Assembly (NCBI GenBank): GCA_913063055.1
Contig: CAJXZK010000023.1
Coordinates: 1-35,917, forward strand
DNA length: 35,917 bases
Reading direction: 5' to 3'
Source: an uncultured bacterium
GTDB taxonomy: Bacteria; Cyanobacteriota; Vampirovibrionia; Obscuribacterales; Obscuribacteraceae
The notes below the pieces were generated by a model, which was not told the DNA's origin, searched no databases, and saw nothing but the letters and a program-made list of their open reading frames with translations. The translations under genes were made by a program, and so were the position numbers. Of this stretch, positions 1-8,419 are shown piece by piece; within the stretch, counting starts at the first letter, position 1; every line of letters begins with the position of its first letter.

Positions 1-62
1 GCAATCTATTGCCTTCTGTTCCATTAAAAACCAATCCATCAATCACAAACCTAGGACACATC

Positions 63-866
63 ATGAACATTTTCGCAGCAATTTGGCGCTTCATTACTTT
101 TCAAAACTTGCGTCAAGGCGCAAAAGTGCAGAACGCCGGCGACGCCGTATTTACTAAAGACGCAGCTGGTCGTGCTGCCGCCTTCGACATCGAACGCGAT
201 CGCCTTGTGACCGACTACAACGAGTTTCTTTCGGCCTTAAGCGAGGCTGAACTGGCTGTAGAACAAAAAACCGGCCGCCTCGAAACCATGAAAAAGCAAC
301 GTCAAGAAGCACAGAAAGCTCTTGACGGTGCCGTCAATGTCTTCACTCAGGCCCAAAAGGATAATGATGCTGAGAAAATGGAAAAGGCTCAAAATGCCGG
401 CAAGGAATATCAAGCAAAAGTAAAACGGCTGGAAGAACAAGAAGCAGCACTGCAATCAGAAATTGAAGCACAGCAAGCCAGCTTCAAAAATCTGGAACGT
501 CAGTTAGCCAAAATGAAAGAGCGGATTGCCAGCCTGCCTGCTGACAAAGCCGATTCGATTGCTAACTATGTCAGCAACCAGGCCTTTATCAAAGCCCAAG
601 AACGTCTGGATGGCATCCTTACTCGTGCCCAAGAAAGCCCGCTGGACGCAGTGCTGAAAGCTGACCAAGAACTGGCAGCAAAAGCCAAAGTGGTAGGCAA
701 ATTAGCTGGCCAAGACAAAGCGCTGGAGCACGACGAATATCTCAAAGCAGCCGAAGGTGAAAGTGCTGATCAAGACTTCGCCGCTCTGGTACAAGCCAAA
801 CAAGCCGAAAAAGCAAGCGCTACTGGCACCACCCAAGTGGTAACAGAAGAACGCCCAAAAATCTAA
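63..866 (+). CDS. PspA/IM30-like coiled-coil protein
   Basis: A 267-residue protein. The first ~15 residues form a hydrophobic, probably amphipathic helix (MNIFAAIWRFITF), followed by a long Glu/Lys/Gln/Ala-rich coiled coil over about residues 50-170 and a looser acidic tail. This layout is that of the PspA/IM30 (phage shock protein, Vipp1-like) superfamily, which binds and protects stressed cytoplasmic membranes. I chose the ATG at 63 because AGGA lies just upstream and the amphipathic helix then sits at the extreme N-terminus; a longer frame opens at 9 without a ribosome binding site. It is the first gene of the run leading into the ABC importer, suggesting membrane maintenance linked to transport. 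The PspA-like assignment rests on architecture rather than a diagnostic motif. Confidence 0.7.
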   Translation: MNIFAAIWRFITFQNLRQGAKVQNAGDAVFTKDAAGRAAAFDIERDRLVTDYNEFLSALSEAELAVEQKTGRLETMKKQRQEAQKALDGAVNVFTQAQKDNDAEKMEKAQNAGKEYQAKVKRLEEQEAALQSEIEAQQASFKNLERQLAKMKERIASLPADKADSIANYVSNQAFIKAQERLDGILTRAQESPLDAVLKADQELAAKAKVVGKLAGQDKALEHDEYLKAAEGESADQDFAALVQAKQAEKASATGTTQVVTEERPKI

Positions 867-903
867 TTAGCCTCACGCAATTAGAACACAGCAATTTGCA
901 CCA

Positions 904-927
904 ACGGCTGGGGCTAGCTCCAGCCGT
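904..927 (+). other. intergenic hairpin before the binding-protein gene
   Basis: ACGGCTGG and CCAGCCGT form a perfect 8-bp stem around an 8-base loop in the spacer between the PspA-like gene and the binding-protein gene. No T-run follows, so it is more likely an mRNA processing or stability element than a terminator. No guanidine (ykkC-type) riboswitch consensus was recognised here. Confidence 0.45.
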
Positions 928-958
928 AACCTCGACAACATCCACTCAGGAATCACAA

Positions 959-2074
959 ATGAAAAGCAACGTAAAAAACAAACTGGCTCTGACCTTCTCT
1001 GCTCTGTTAGCCCTTTCAGCTATGGCTTTTACTACTACCGCCAGCGCCGATGAAACTCAAGCTGCACCTAAACAATGCACAGAGCGCAAGCAATTTACGC
1101 TGGCCGTATCAATCTACACAGGTTGGATGCCCTGGTATTACGCTCAAGAGCAAGGCCTGTTGAAAAAATGGGGCGATGCCTACTGTATGGACATCAAATT
1201 AGAGCCAATGGACTACGGCCCGAGTATCGATACTTATATTGCCAGTAAAGCTCAGGCATTGGTAGTTACCAACATTGACTTACTGACTGCCTCAGCCACA
1301 GTTGGCAAAGAGAGCACAGTAATAGTGGTTGGCGACTTCTCAAACGGCAACGACAAAATGTTGACCAGAGGCCTGACGCTGAACGAAGTCAAAGGGCAAA
1401 ATGTCTATCTGCTAGACAAATCAGTGTCGCTCTATTTAGCCTGTCGCGCCCTAGAAAGTGTCAATCTTTCGTCCTCAGATGTTGCTATCGTCAATACATC
1501 AGACCGCGACATTCAGCAAAACTTCATTGCTGACAAATCGCAAAAAGTAGTGGTGACCTGGAATCCGATGGCAATGGGTCTGGCCAGCACACGCGGCATC
1601 AAGACTGTTTTCGACTCCAGTAAAATTCCTGGTGAAGTACAAGACTTACTAGTGGTTGACACAAAAACCATCAAAGCCAATCCTGACTTTGGTCGTGCCC
1701 TGACTGGCATCTGGTATGAAGTAGCTGCCACTATGACCAATCGCGGTAAAGCAGCTAACGAAGCAATGGCGGACATGGCTAGATTGTCTGTAGTCTCCCC
1801 CACTGAATTCAATGGTCAGCTTAAAACCACAGCAATGTTCTACACCCCCGATGCCGCCATTACATTTGCTGCATCAAAAGACATGCAAGACAAAAACGCT
1901 AAAGTTCGCCAGGTCACCTTCAGCTGCGGCATGATGGATGAAAAAATCACATCAGTGGATGCAGTCGGCATTGACTACCCTGACGGTACTGTTCAAGGTG
2001 ACAAAAACAACACCTTGATTCACTACACTGTCGACTTCATGCAAGAAGCAAAAGACGGCAAGCTGAAACGCTAA
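959..2074 (+). CDS. ABC transporter substrate-binding protein, urea carboxylase-region family
   Basis: A 371-residue exported protein. The N-terminus is a Sec signal peptide (Lys-rich start, hydrophobic core, TASA cleavage region near residue 30). The mature part has the hallmarks of the NitT/TauT-like binding proteins found beside urea (guanidine) carboxylase genes: GWMPWYYAQEQG near the start, then TNIDLLT, VVGDFSNGND and VNTSDRDI, and later VTWNP, VFDSSKIPGE and WYEV. In related loci such importers are linked to guanidine-I riboswitches and guanidine carboxylase, so guanidine, urea or a related cation is the likely ligand; this is inference. The ATG at 959 follows AGGAATCACAA and places the signal peptide at the N-terminus; an upstream in-frame start at 896 lacks a site. 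A terminator-like hairpin follows the gene. Confidence 0.88.
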   Translation: MKSNVKNKLALTFSALLALSAMAFTTTASADETQAAPKQCTERKQFTLAVSIYTGWMPWYYAQEQGLLKKWGDAYCMDIKLEPMDYGPSIDTYIASKAQALVVTNIDLLTASATVGKESTVIVVGDFSNGNDKMLTRGLTLNEVKGQNVYLLDKSVSLYLACRALESVNLSSSDVAIVNTSDRDIQQNFIADKSQKVVVTWNPMAMGLASTRGIKTVFDSSKIPGEVQDLLVVDTKTIKANPDFGRALTGIWYEVAATMTNRGKAANEAMADMARLSVVSPTEFNGQLKTTAMFYTPDAAITFAASKDMQDKNAKVRQVTFSCGMMDEKITSVDAVGIDYPDGTVQGDKNNTLIHYTVDFMQEAKDGKLKR

Positions 2075-2106
2075 GGCTTCAATGTAATTAAAAGCTAGTG
2101 GTAAAA

Positions 2107-2153
2107 GAGAGGTCAAAGCTGAATATCGTTCAGCCTAGGCCTCTCGACTTTTT
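2107..2153 (+). terminator. bipartite hairpin with T-run after the binding-protein gene
   Basis: GAGAGGTC (2107-2114) pairs with GGCCTCTC (2138-2145) and encloses an inner stem GCTGAA/TTCAGC; T5 follows at 2149-2153. It lies between the binding-protein and permease genes. Such partial terminators often let the periplasmic protein be made in excess over the membrane components. Confidence 0.7.
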
Positions 2154-2241
2154 ATCTCTAATTCTATTTTGCCTTTAAAGCCCCGAATGTCACAACCAAC
2201 CCACTGGTTGGACCTCTTTCAACTAAATCTATGGAACTTCT

Positions 2242-3075
2242 ATGGCAACTGTTTTTCGCTCCGATTCAAAAATTTCACAGCGGACCAAGTGGATACTTGG
2301 GCTGCTGCCATTTGTCTTACTAATCGCCGCCTGGCTCTGGGGCGCCCACTATCTGCGCTATATCGAGACCAACTTTCCTGACATCGAAGTAGCTGCTTCT
2401 AAACTAATGCCGCTACCAGGCGAAATGTTTGACGGCCTGCTACGTTCGGCCACGCCAGACCGCAATCACGAAGTGCGTTTGGTACTAGATGCCTTAGCCT
2501 CGATGCAACGCTTTGGCATTGGTCTGGCCATAGTTTCTCTTGGTGTAATCGTAGGGCTGTACATGGGCACTTTTCCCATCGCTGAAGCTCTGCTTTACCG
2601 CTTCTTTGTCTTCGCCGACAAGGTGCCACCACTGCTGCTCTTACCTGTACTGGTAATTGTCTTAGGCGTGGGCGAAGAATCAAAAACAGCTCTGATAGTG
2701 CTTGGTGTAATGCCTGGTTTAATTTTAGAGGCTCACACCCGCATCAAAGAAATTCCTCACGAGCAGATATTCAAGGCCCAGACTCTTGGTGCTTCAGAAA
2801 GTGAAATTGCCTGGCGCATTCTCTTTCCCCAAATCTTACCGAAAATGATTGGTGCCTTGCGCTCGAACTTCAAGTCGGCCTGGGGCTATGTCATTGCTGG
2901 CGAGACCATTGCCGCTTTGCACGGCATTGGCTATCGCGTCTATTTACTAAAGCGCACAGCTTCTATGGATGTAATCGTTCCCTATGTGCTGCTCGCCACA
3001 CTATTTATGTTCCTGCTGGATTTTCTCTTCCAGTGGTTAGAGCGCCAATGCCCTGGCGAAGAAGGAGCCAAGTAA
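2242..3075 (+). CDS. ABC transporter permease (NitT/TauT type)
   Basis: A 277-residue inner-membrane protein with about six hydrophobic segments (near residues 18-38, 90-110, 125-142, 148-165, 205-230 and 245-265). The cytoplasmic EAA loop, IFKAQTLGASESEIAWRIL followed by FPQILP, is the ATPase-docking motif of BPD_transp_1-type importers. The ATG at 2242 has a weak GGAAC site. Its stop codon TAA overlaps the ATG of the ATPase gene (TAATG), so the two are translationally coupled. With its neighbours it forms the membrane channel for the binding protein encoded upstream. Confidence 0.9.
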   Translation: MATVFRSDSKISQRTKWILGLLPFVLLIAAWLWGAHYLRYIETNFPDIEVAASKLMPLPGEMFDGLLRSATPDRNHEVRLVLDALASMQRFGIGLAIVSLGVIVGLYMGTFPIAEALLYRFFVFADKVPPLLLLPVLVIVLGVGEESKTALIVLGVMPGLILEAHTRIKEIPHEQIFKAQTLGASESEIAWRILFPQILPKMIGALRSNFKSAWGYVIAGETIAALHGIGYRVYLLKRTASMDVIVPYVLLATLFMFLLDFLFQWLERQCPGEEGAK

Positions 3076-4190
3076 TGACTAACTTAGAACCGACAACAGA
3101 TACAACACCAGCAGCACCCTCTGACTACCTAATTGACGCTCAGTCAATCACAGTCAGCTACCCCAAAGACCATGGCCAGCAGGTGATTCTTAACGACATC
3201 GACTTGCATGTGAGCAAAGGAGAATTTGTCACAGTGGTTGGTGCCTCAGGCTGTGGTAAATCAACCATGCTCAGCTTGATTCTTGGTTCAGCTAAACCGA
3301 CGTCTGGCACAGTAACAGTGGCCGGAAAGCAGGTTGAACGAGTAGACAGAGACAGAGGCATCGTCTATCAAACCTACACCTTATTCAAACATCTAACAGT
3401 ACTAGACAATATTGCTCTGGGCTTGATGTTAGAACAAACCACTGTCATCGAAAAGCTGCTTGTTTCGCCTTTGCTGCTGCTTGAGAGCATTTTTGATTCA
3501 CTATTGCTACCTCTATTTACTGCCATTACCAGGAGGGTCAAAGGGGCAGCGACAGAACAAGAGAAAGCTCTCGCGGAGCCGCTGGCCTTCTGTCGCGCAC
3601 TCAAATGGTTGCACTATTTCAAAGTACGCAAAGAAGCAAGAAGAGCAGCAGGAGAACTCTTACTCGATATTGGCTTAACTGCTGCTGATGGCGACAAATA
3701 TCCTGGCGAATTATCTGGTGGCATGCGACAACGTGTCGCTATCGCTCAATCGGTGATCATGCGCCCGCAGATATTACTGATGGACGAACCCTTTGGAGCC
3801 CTGGATAGCAACCGTCGCAAGGTAATGCAAGACTTCATTCATGACCAGTGGAAGAAGTATGGTTTAACCATATTTTTTGTTACCCACGATCTGGAAGAAG
3901 CCGTAAAGCTCGGTACTCGATTGATTTGCCTGTCGCAATACTGGAGTGGGCCAAATGGAGAAGCAGCGGTGGGTGCCAAAATCGTGGTAGACCGCAAAGT
4001 AATGGGTGGCGACATCATGCCTACTACCTTTGCCAGACAAAAAGAATTCATAGATTTGGTAGACACCATCAACACAATGGGCTTATCCAAAGCCATTCTA
4101 CCCATGGCCGACTTCGATCTTTCGCATCCCGATGCCATCACTAACAGAAATAGCGATCACACAGCGACCGCCAAGCAGGAGCAGTCATGA
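3075..4190 (+). CDS. ABC transporter ATP-binding protein with a long insertion
   Basis: A 371-residue ATPase that powers the importer. Walker A is GASGCGKST (residues 56-64), the Q-loop glutamine is near 99 (YQTYTLFKHLT), the signature LSGGMRQRV starts at 213, Walker B ILLMDEPFGALD at 233, and the H-loop is FFVTHDLEEA. Between Q-loop and signature are about 113 residues, roughly 65 more than in ordinary NitT/TauT ATPases; the extra part contains a hydrophobic stretch (LLVSPLLLLESIF...LLLPLF). A long C-terminal extension follows the H-loop. AAGGAG precedes the ATG at 3075; a longer frame from 3033 would lie inside the permease gene. The TGA overlaps the next gene's ATG (ATGA), so the AAA ATPase gene is coupled to it. 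Confidence 0.9.
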   Translation: MTNLEPTTDTTPAAPSDYLIDAQSITVSYPKDHGQQVILNDIDLHVSKGEFVTVVGASGCGKSTMLSLILGSAKPTSGTVTVAGKQVERVDRDRGIVYQTYTLFKHLTVLDNIALGLMLEQTTVIEKLLVSPLLLLESIFDSLLLPLFTAITRRVKGAATEQEKALAEPLAFCRALKWLHYFKVRKEARRAAGELLLDIGLTAADGDKYPGELSGGMRQRVAIAQSVIMRPQILLMDEPFGALDSNRRKVMQDFIHDQWKKYGLTIFFVTHDLEEAVKLGTRLICLSQYWSGPNGEAAVGAKIVVDRKVMGGDIMPTTFARQKEFIDLVDTINTMGLSKAILPMADFDLSHPDAITNRNSDHTATAKQEQS

Positions 4191-5932
4191 GCGAGACCAC
4201 AGCGGCATCAGCCGACAGCACCATAGCCCGGCCACAATTTATCAATGAAGTCAGTGCCGCTTATTCTGATCGGGGCAAGAGCGTCATGCTACTAACCGGC
4301 AACACTCACGATCTCTTCTACTCGAAGAAAGCAGAACGTTTCGTTGATCTTGGTTTTGCTCTATACCACTACCTCAGCGAAATTTTCACTGTTCTGCGCC
4401 TAGACATATCAACTGGTCTAGGTGGCTATCTGAGCGATGATCTTAAGTTGCTGCAAGAGACAATCAACAAAGCAGACGCTGCAGCCATTTATGACGACGA
4501 AAAAGTCGGCGATATCCAACGCAAAATGGCTGCCACCAGGCACAGCCCATTACCGGCTCTGGTGCACATGCACGAAATACTGCAAGCGGTGAAGAAAGTA
4601 AAAGTAGATTTGAAAAAATCTGCTAAACCAGTTTGCACGATTATTCGCTTCGCTGGCTCGCTCTTTCCCGCTGGTGATTTCGACAAGCTTTCTGAAATTG
4701 ATAGACAGCGGCTAGTGACCTTCCTCAACTTAATCGAGTCGCAATGGTTTAAAGAAAGCGGCAATCTACTGTTGCTGATTGCTGACACCAGAAGCGAAGT
4801 CAACAGTCGTATCCTCGCTCAACCATCGGTACAAAGCATTGAAATTGAGCTGCCCGACAAAGAGCGCAGAGCAAGCTATATCAACAGCTTTACTGCTGGA
4901 AAAAGCAGTCAGATCAACTTCACCCCCAGCCTGGATGCCTTTATTGAGGATACCGCCGGGCTGACTCTAACTGCACTGTACGACCTGCTAGAAAAGGCCC
5001 AACGTAGCGCTACAGCCATCAGCAGAAAAGAGGTTCTGGCCCAAATCAACACTGTAATGAAGGCCGATCTAGGCGACATCATCGAAATTAAGATGCCCGA
5101 ACATAGCCCCAAAGACATTGTTGGCTACGCCCAAACCGGTGCCATCATAAGAAACATCTTTGGTCGCTGCGAGAAGAAAGACACCGCAGTACCGGCCATT
5201 CTTGTGTCTGGTGCTAACGGTGCAGGCAAAACCTATCAGCTCGAAGCCTACGCCGCCGAATCAGGACGAGTGGTAATTGAACTGACTGGCCTACGCGGCA
5301 TGTATTTTGGCCAAACCGATACTTTCTTTGAAAAGCTCAGACTGCGGCTAAAAACCTACGGCAAAATACTCATTTTAGTCGACGAAGCCCACACCCAAAT
5401 GGGATCGGTACACAAAAGCGGCACCCACGAAACCGAAAAACGACTGGCTGGCAACATCATCAAAATGATGGGTGACCCCACTCTATTCGGAAAAGTACTG
5501 TGGGCCCTTGGTACTTCTCGTCCCGATGAGCTTGACCCGGACATCAAAAGTCGCGCCCCTATTCAAATTCCAATCTTCGATTTAGAAGGTGAGGAGCGCC
5601 AAGTGTATGTATCGGAACTGTTCGCTCGTGCTGGTATTACCATAGCCCCCGCAGAGCTAGAACAAGTAATGGTCACAACCGCCAATTACTCCAGCCGTGA
5701 CTACAGCTTTCTTGTAAAAGAAGTGAAAGGCTCAGGTCAAACCTCAGTGCTCGCCACTCTTCAAGTCTGGCAAGCAAGCAGTTCGATCTTACGGCAAAGA
5801 GCCATGCAAACTCTGATTGCTGCGCAGCACTGCAGCTATCCCGCGCTGATGCCAGACAAACTTAAAGAGATGGCTAAATCAGGAGACTTGGACAAAGAAG
5901 TAGAACTGATGAAAGCCCTTCTTCTCCATTAA
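4187..5932 (+). CDS. tandem AAA ATPase, N-terminal module degenerate
   Basis: A 581-residue protein. The C-terminal half is a canonical AAA module: Walker A GANGAGKT (residues 342-349), Walker B ILILVDEAH (D399, E400), sensor-1-like LWALGTSRPDELD and an Arg-finger region IKSRAP, followed by a helical lid. The first ~300 residues look like a second AAA fold that has lost its P-loop: VMLLTGNTHDLFY occupies the strand/P-loop position, IIRFAG the Walker B strand, LLLLIADTRSEVN the sensor strand, and ELPDKERRASYI the lid entrance. The layout recalls Ycf46-like and CDC48-like tandem ATPases. It overlaps the ABC ATPase gene by 4 bases, so it is probably made with the importer and may remodel the transporter, the PspA-like protein or a partner enzyme. 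The function is not established. Confidence 0.8.
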   Translation: MSETTAASADSTIARPQFINEVSAAYSDRGKSVMLLTGNTHDLFYSKKAERFVDLGFALYHYLSEIFTVLRLDISTGLGGYLSDDLKLLQETINKADAAAIYDDEKVGDIQRKMAATRHSPLPALVHMHEILQAVKKVKVDLKKSAKPVCTIIRFAGSLFPAGDFDKLSEIDRQRLVTFLNLIESQWFKESGNLLLLIADTRSEVNSRILAQPSVQSIEIELPDKERRASYINSFTAGKSSQINFTPSLDAFIEDTAGLTLTALYDLLEKAQRSATAISRKEVLAQINTVMKADLGDIIEIKMPEHSPKDIVGYAQTGAIIRNIFGRCEKKDTAVPAILVSGANGAGKTYQLEAYAAESGRVVIELTGLRGMYFGQTDTFFEKLRLRLKTYGKILILVDEAHTQMGSVHKSGTHETEKRLAGNIIKMMGDPTLFGKVLWALGTSRPDELDPDIKSRAPIQIPIFDLEGEERQVYVSELFARAGITIAPAELEQVMVTTANYSSRDYSFLVKEVKGSGQTSVLATLQVWQASSSILRQRAMQTLIAAQHCSYPALMPDKLKEMAKSGDLDKEVELMKALLLH

Positions 5933-5947
5933 ACAGGAGTATTTACA

Positions 5948-6859
5948 GTGACACATACCAAAGTACCAGATGAAGATGAACGGGCCGAGCTATTCAAAAT
6001 GCATCTGCCCGAGCTACTAGATAACCAGTCAAACGACCTGTTTGAGCGTTTCGAAGCACAGGCCTATAGTTGTTACTCTGGCATTGAAAAACCAGGCGAG
6101 CACGACAATCCCCATGGCCCAAAAGTTCTGCGGGTGATTCCACCAGACAAGCTCTGGCCTGACAAAAATGATGCCCTGATTCCACCACTGGGAGAAGCCG
6201 CTCACGACATGCTCAGAGCCTTTATCTTAGGAGAGTACTATCCTTGCATCGGGGCACGAGCAGCCTTTACCGAGGGTACTTACCGACTGGGTTTCTATAA
6301 ACATCTCGCCCACCTCAGCTCAGTAGCTGCCATGGGTCGTGATCTCAAAAGGTTTGTAGGAGAATATCAAAAAATCGGTCGCTACAATACATTCGTAGCA
6401 ATCTTCAAGCATCCACAACTTACCACCGAAGAGCAATTCGAATCATTGCTCTGGAAGCACCTACAACTGCTGCACGACCACGACATCGACCACTGGGACC
6501 CGCACTATTCGCCTAACCCTGAAGACCCGACCTTCGCCTTCTCATTTAATGGCGAAGCCTTTTTTGTCGTGGGCATGCACCCTGGTGCCTCACGCCTGGC
6601 CAGACGTTTTGGTTTTACAGTACTGGTTTTCAACCCAGAGTCGCAGATTCGCAATCTCAAAGAAAACCATAAATTAGCGCGTTTTTCTGAGGTTGTACGC
6701 ACCCGGGACACCCTCTTTCAAGGCTCCCTCAACCCGTCGCTTCCGCTAGACGGCAGCACCACTGGCGGTGAAGCCCAGGTCTACTCAGGCAAAGCTCACC
6801 CGGCGGGCACTGTGTTCAAATGCCCATTTCATCCAAGACCAGAAGTAACTAAAAAATAA
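5948..6859 (+). CDS. YqcI/YcgG-family heme oxygenase-like N-hydroxylase (GntA-related)
   Basis: A 303-residue soluble protein. The conserved blocks PCIGARAAF (C100), GFYKHLAHL, FNGEAFFVVGMHPGASR (H211), RRFGFTVLVFNPESQI and the C-terminal FKCPFHP are typical of the YqcI/YcgG family. A characterised branch, GntA of guanitoxin biosynthesis, is a heme-dependent enzyme that N-hydroxylates a guanidine group. The start is GTG at 5948, eight bases after CAGGAG. It sits between the AAA ATPase and a cysteine hydrolase in the importer run, so oxidation of an imported guanidine- or amidine-like compound is plausible. The family call is firm; the substrate is inference. Confidence 0.82.
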   Translation: MTHTKVPDEDERAELFKMHLPELLDNQSNDLFERFEAQAYSCYSGIEKPGEHDNPHGPKVLRVIPPDKLWPDKNDALIPPLGEAAHDMLRAFILGEYYPCIGARAAFTEGTYRLGFYKHLAHLSSVAAMGRDLKRFVGEYQKIGRYNTFVAIFKHPQLTTEEQFESLLWKHLQLLHDHDIDHWDPHYSPNPEDPTFAFSFNGEAFFVVGMHPGASRLARRFGFTVLVFNPESQIRNLKENHKLARFSEVVRTRDTLFQGSLNPSLPLDGSTTGGEAQVYSGKAHPAGTVFKCPFHPRPEVTKK

Positions 6860-6881
6860 TCGGGCCAAGAGGTCCATTAAC

Positions 6882-7484
6882 ATGAAACAGCAACCAACAG
6901 CTCTCGAGCTTGAGAGCGGAGGAGTCACCCTTGTAATCATCGACATGCAAGAGCCATTTCTGGCTCACTGCGCCACCCCGCCATTCATTGCCGCCGTTGT
7001 GGAGCAGATTAAGCTGGCCAAAACACAAAACTGGGGCATCGTTATTGTCGAAGTTAAGCCCTGGGCTTATGGGCCAACAATCAAAGCAATTATGGAATTG
7101 CTTGACGGCCAGTACGACCGCTTGAAAATTGTACAAAAGGAAGGCGACGACGGCTCGCAGCAAGTGCTCGAAATCTGTCAGGCCACAAAACTACCCGATC
7201 AGTTTTTTCGAGTTACAGGAGTGCTCATTGGCGCCTGTGTAAAAAGCACAGCCTGGGGTCTCAGCGCAAGAAAGCAAGATTGCTTCGTGCGCGTTATCAA
7301 AGAAGCATGTGCTACCAATGGCGATACTGCTTCTGCCTGGGGCGCCTTCCAAGAAGGCCCCCGGGTGGTTGTAAGTTCAAATTCTATTGATAAAAAACCA
7401 AGTTCGATCTTGCAGCAAATAAAACTGAAGATCACATTTTTACTTTCTCTATTAATGGAGACATTGTATGAAACGTTTAACTAA
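6882..7484 (+). CDS. isochorismatase-fold cysteine hydrolase
   Basis: A 200-residue Rossmann-like enzyme of the isochorismatase/nicotinamidase superfamily. The catalytic triad is visible as D21 (LVIIDMQEPF), K86 (IVQKEGDDGS) and C119 (GVLIGACVKSTAWG). A Cys at the third position points to amide or urea hydrolysis, as in nicotinamidase, ureidoacrylate and biuret hydrolases, rather than isochorismate cleavage. The C-terminal ~25 residues form an unusual hydrophobic tail and overlap the next gene by 17 bases. In this context it could hydrolyse the product of the upstream oxygenase-like enzyme; that pathway is inference. Confidence 0.82.
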   Translation: MKQQPTALELESGGVTLVIIDMQEPFLAHCATPPFIAAVVEQIKLAKTQNWGIVIVEVKPWAYGPTIKAIMELLDGQYDRLKIVQKEGDDGSQQVLEICQATKLPDQFFRVTGVLIGACVKSTAWGLSARKQDCFVRVIKEACATNGDTASAWGAFQEGPRVVVSSNSIDKKPSSILQQIKLKITFLLSLLMETLYETFN

Positions 7485-8040
7485 ACAAATCTCAGACAAC
7501 CTATCAACCATCAAAAATCTTGTCTGCCCCGTCCGTCAGTTCGACCAAAGCAACATAGCAATACCGGAAGCCTGGCTTTCTGTGTGGAACGAATTTGGCG
7601 TCTGGCAATTAGTTGATTCATTCTTCGGAGCGGCAAAATTTGCCGCCAACGAAGTTCGAGTAATAGAAGAAATTGCCGATATGGCCGCCCATAACTGCCA
7701 CGACAAGAAAGGTTGGTTGGCCATCGCCGCAAAAGTTCGCAACACGATCAGCTCAGCCAAAGCGGTAGATAGAGAAGAAGAAGCAGTAGCGGCTCTCATT
7801 GCTGCCTATGCTTTTGCCATGGCCTCCGCCACTGAAAAGAAACAATGGGCACTGCAAACTTGTGCCGCCGCAGCAGCTGCTAGAGCTTTCGGCTGGGCAG
7901 CATATGCTCGTAGTTTTTCAGTCGATTTGATTTACAAACAAGTCAGTACTGAGACAATCTGCGCCCAAGCAGAAGAGTTTTTCACCCTGCTTGCTAGTCA
8001 TCAAACTAGCCTGTCAGCGGTGCAAAGATGCGCAGCCTAA
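7468..8040 (+). CDS. unknown Ala-rich helical protein
   Basis: A 190-residue protein that I do not recognise. It is alpha-helical in character, with an Ala-rich middle (about residues 95-155, e.g. AVAALIAAYAFAMASA and CAAAAAARAFGWAAYA) that suggests packed helices rather than a clean membrane span. GGAG precedes its ATG, which lies inside the end of the cysteine hydrolase gene (17-base overlap), so the two are probably co-translated. There is no signal peptide. Confidence 0.7.
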   Translation: MKRLTKQISDNLSTIKNLVCPVRQFDQSNIAIPEAWLSVWNEFGVWQLVDSFFGAAKFAANEVRVIEEIADMAAHNCHDKKGWLAIAAKVRNTISSAKAVDREEEAVAALIAAYAFAMASATEKKQWALQTCAAAAAARAFGWAAYARSFSVDLIYKQVSTETICAQAEEFFTLLASHQTSLSAVQRCAA

Positions 8041-8085
8041 CAAGCTGTAGCCAGGCACAACAACCAACTCACACCAAGGAATCTC

Positions 8086-8349
8086 ATGAACTTAGACAAA
8101 TTACAAAAAGAAAAAGACCAAGCCACTGTTGCCGCTATTTTAAAAACGGTAGAACAGCAATTCAGAGGCAAAGATTGCCAGATTTGGCTCTCGGGTGTTT
8201 CGCAAGAAGATGCCGCCAAAGCAGCTTCACAACTGCGCACAGACAACTTGCAGTGGAGCTTTTCAGTTGACCCTCACGGTGCAAGCGGCACGTACCTTGT
8301 GATTAGCCAGTCGCGCTTGGCACAATCAGGTGAAATCGGCGACCACTAA
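8086..8349 (+). CDS. small unknown protein (87 aa)
   Basis: A soluble 87-residue protein with an N-terminal charged helix (LDKLQKEKDQATVAAILKTV) and a mixed alpha/beta C-terminal half. AAGGA lies at a proper distance before the ATG. No family recognised. Position and spacing place it in the same run as the upstream genes, and a hairpin at 8368-8397 separates it from algH/yqgE. Confidence 0.65.
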   Translation: MNLDKLQKEKDQATVAAILKTVEQQFRGKDCQIWLSGVSQEDAAKAASQLRTDNLQWSFSVDPHGASGTYLVISQSRLAQSGEIGDH

Positions 8350-8367
8350 ACAATTTTTTCAATCATG

Positions 8368-8397
8368 AAGACCAGCTATCAATCGAGAACTGGTCTT
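8368..8397 (+). terminator. hairpin between the 87-aa gene and yqgE/algH
   Basis: AAGACCAG (8368-8375) and CTGGTCTT (8390-8397) form a perfect 8-bp stem with a 14-base loop. The tail TTTGCTTT is only moderately T-rich, so it is a weak terminator or attenuator; some read-through to the next gene is likely. Confidence 0.5.
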
Positions 8398-8419
8398 TGC
8401 TTTATCGTGAGGTAAAAGC

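Noticed and set aside
866-958. Possible guanidine-I (ykkC) riboswitch before the importer genes
   Set aside because: Only a simple 8-bp hairpin is present; none of the conserved riboswitch blocks could be found. The region before position 63 is too short to judge.
2169-2381. 70-codon plus-strand frame across the permease start
   Set aside because: It is out of frame with the permease and lacks a site; the permease has clear EAA-loop and membrane features.
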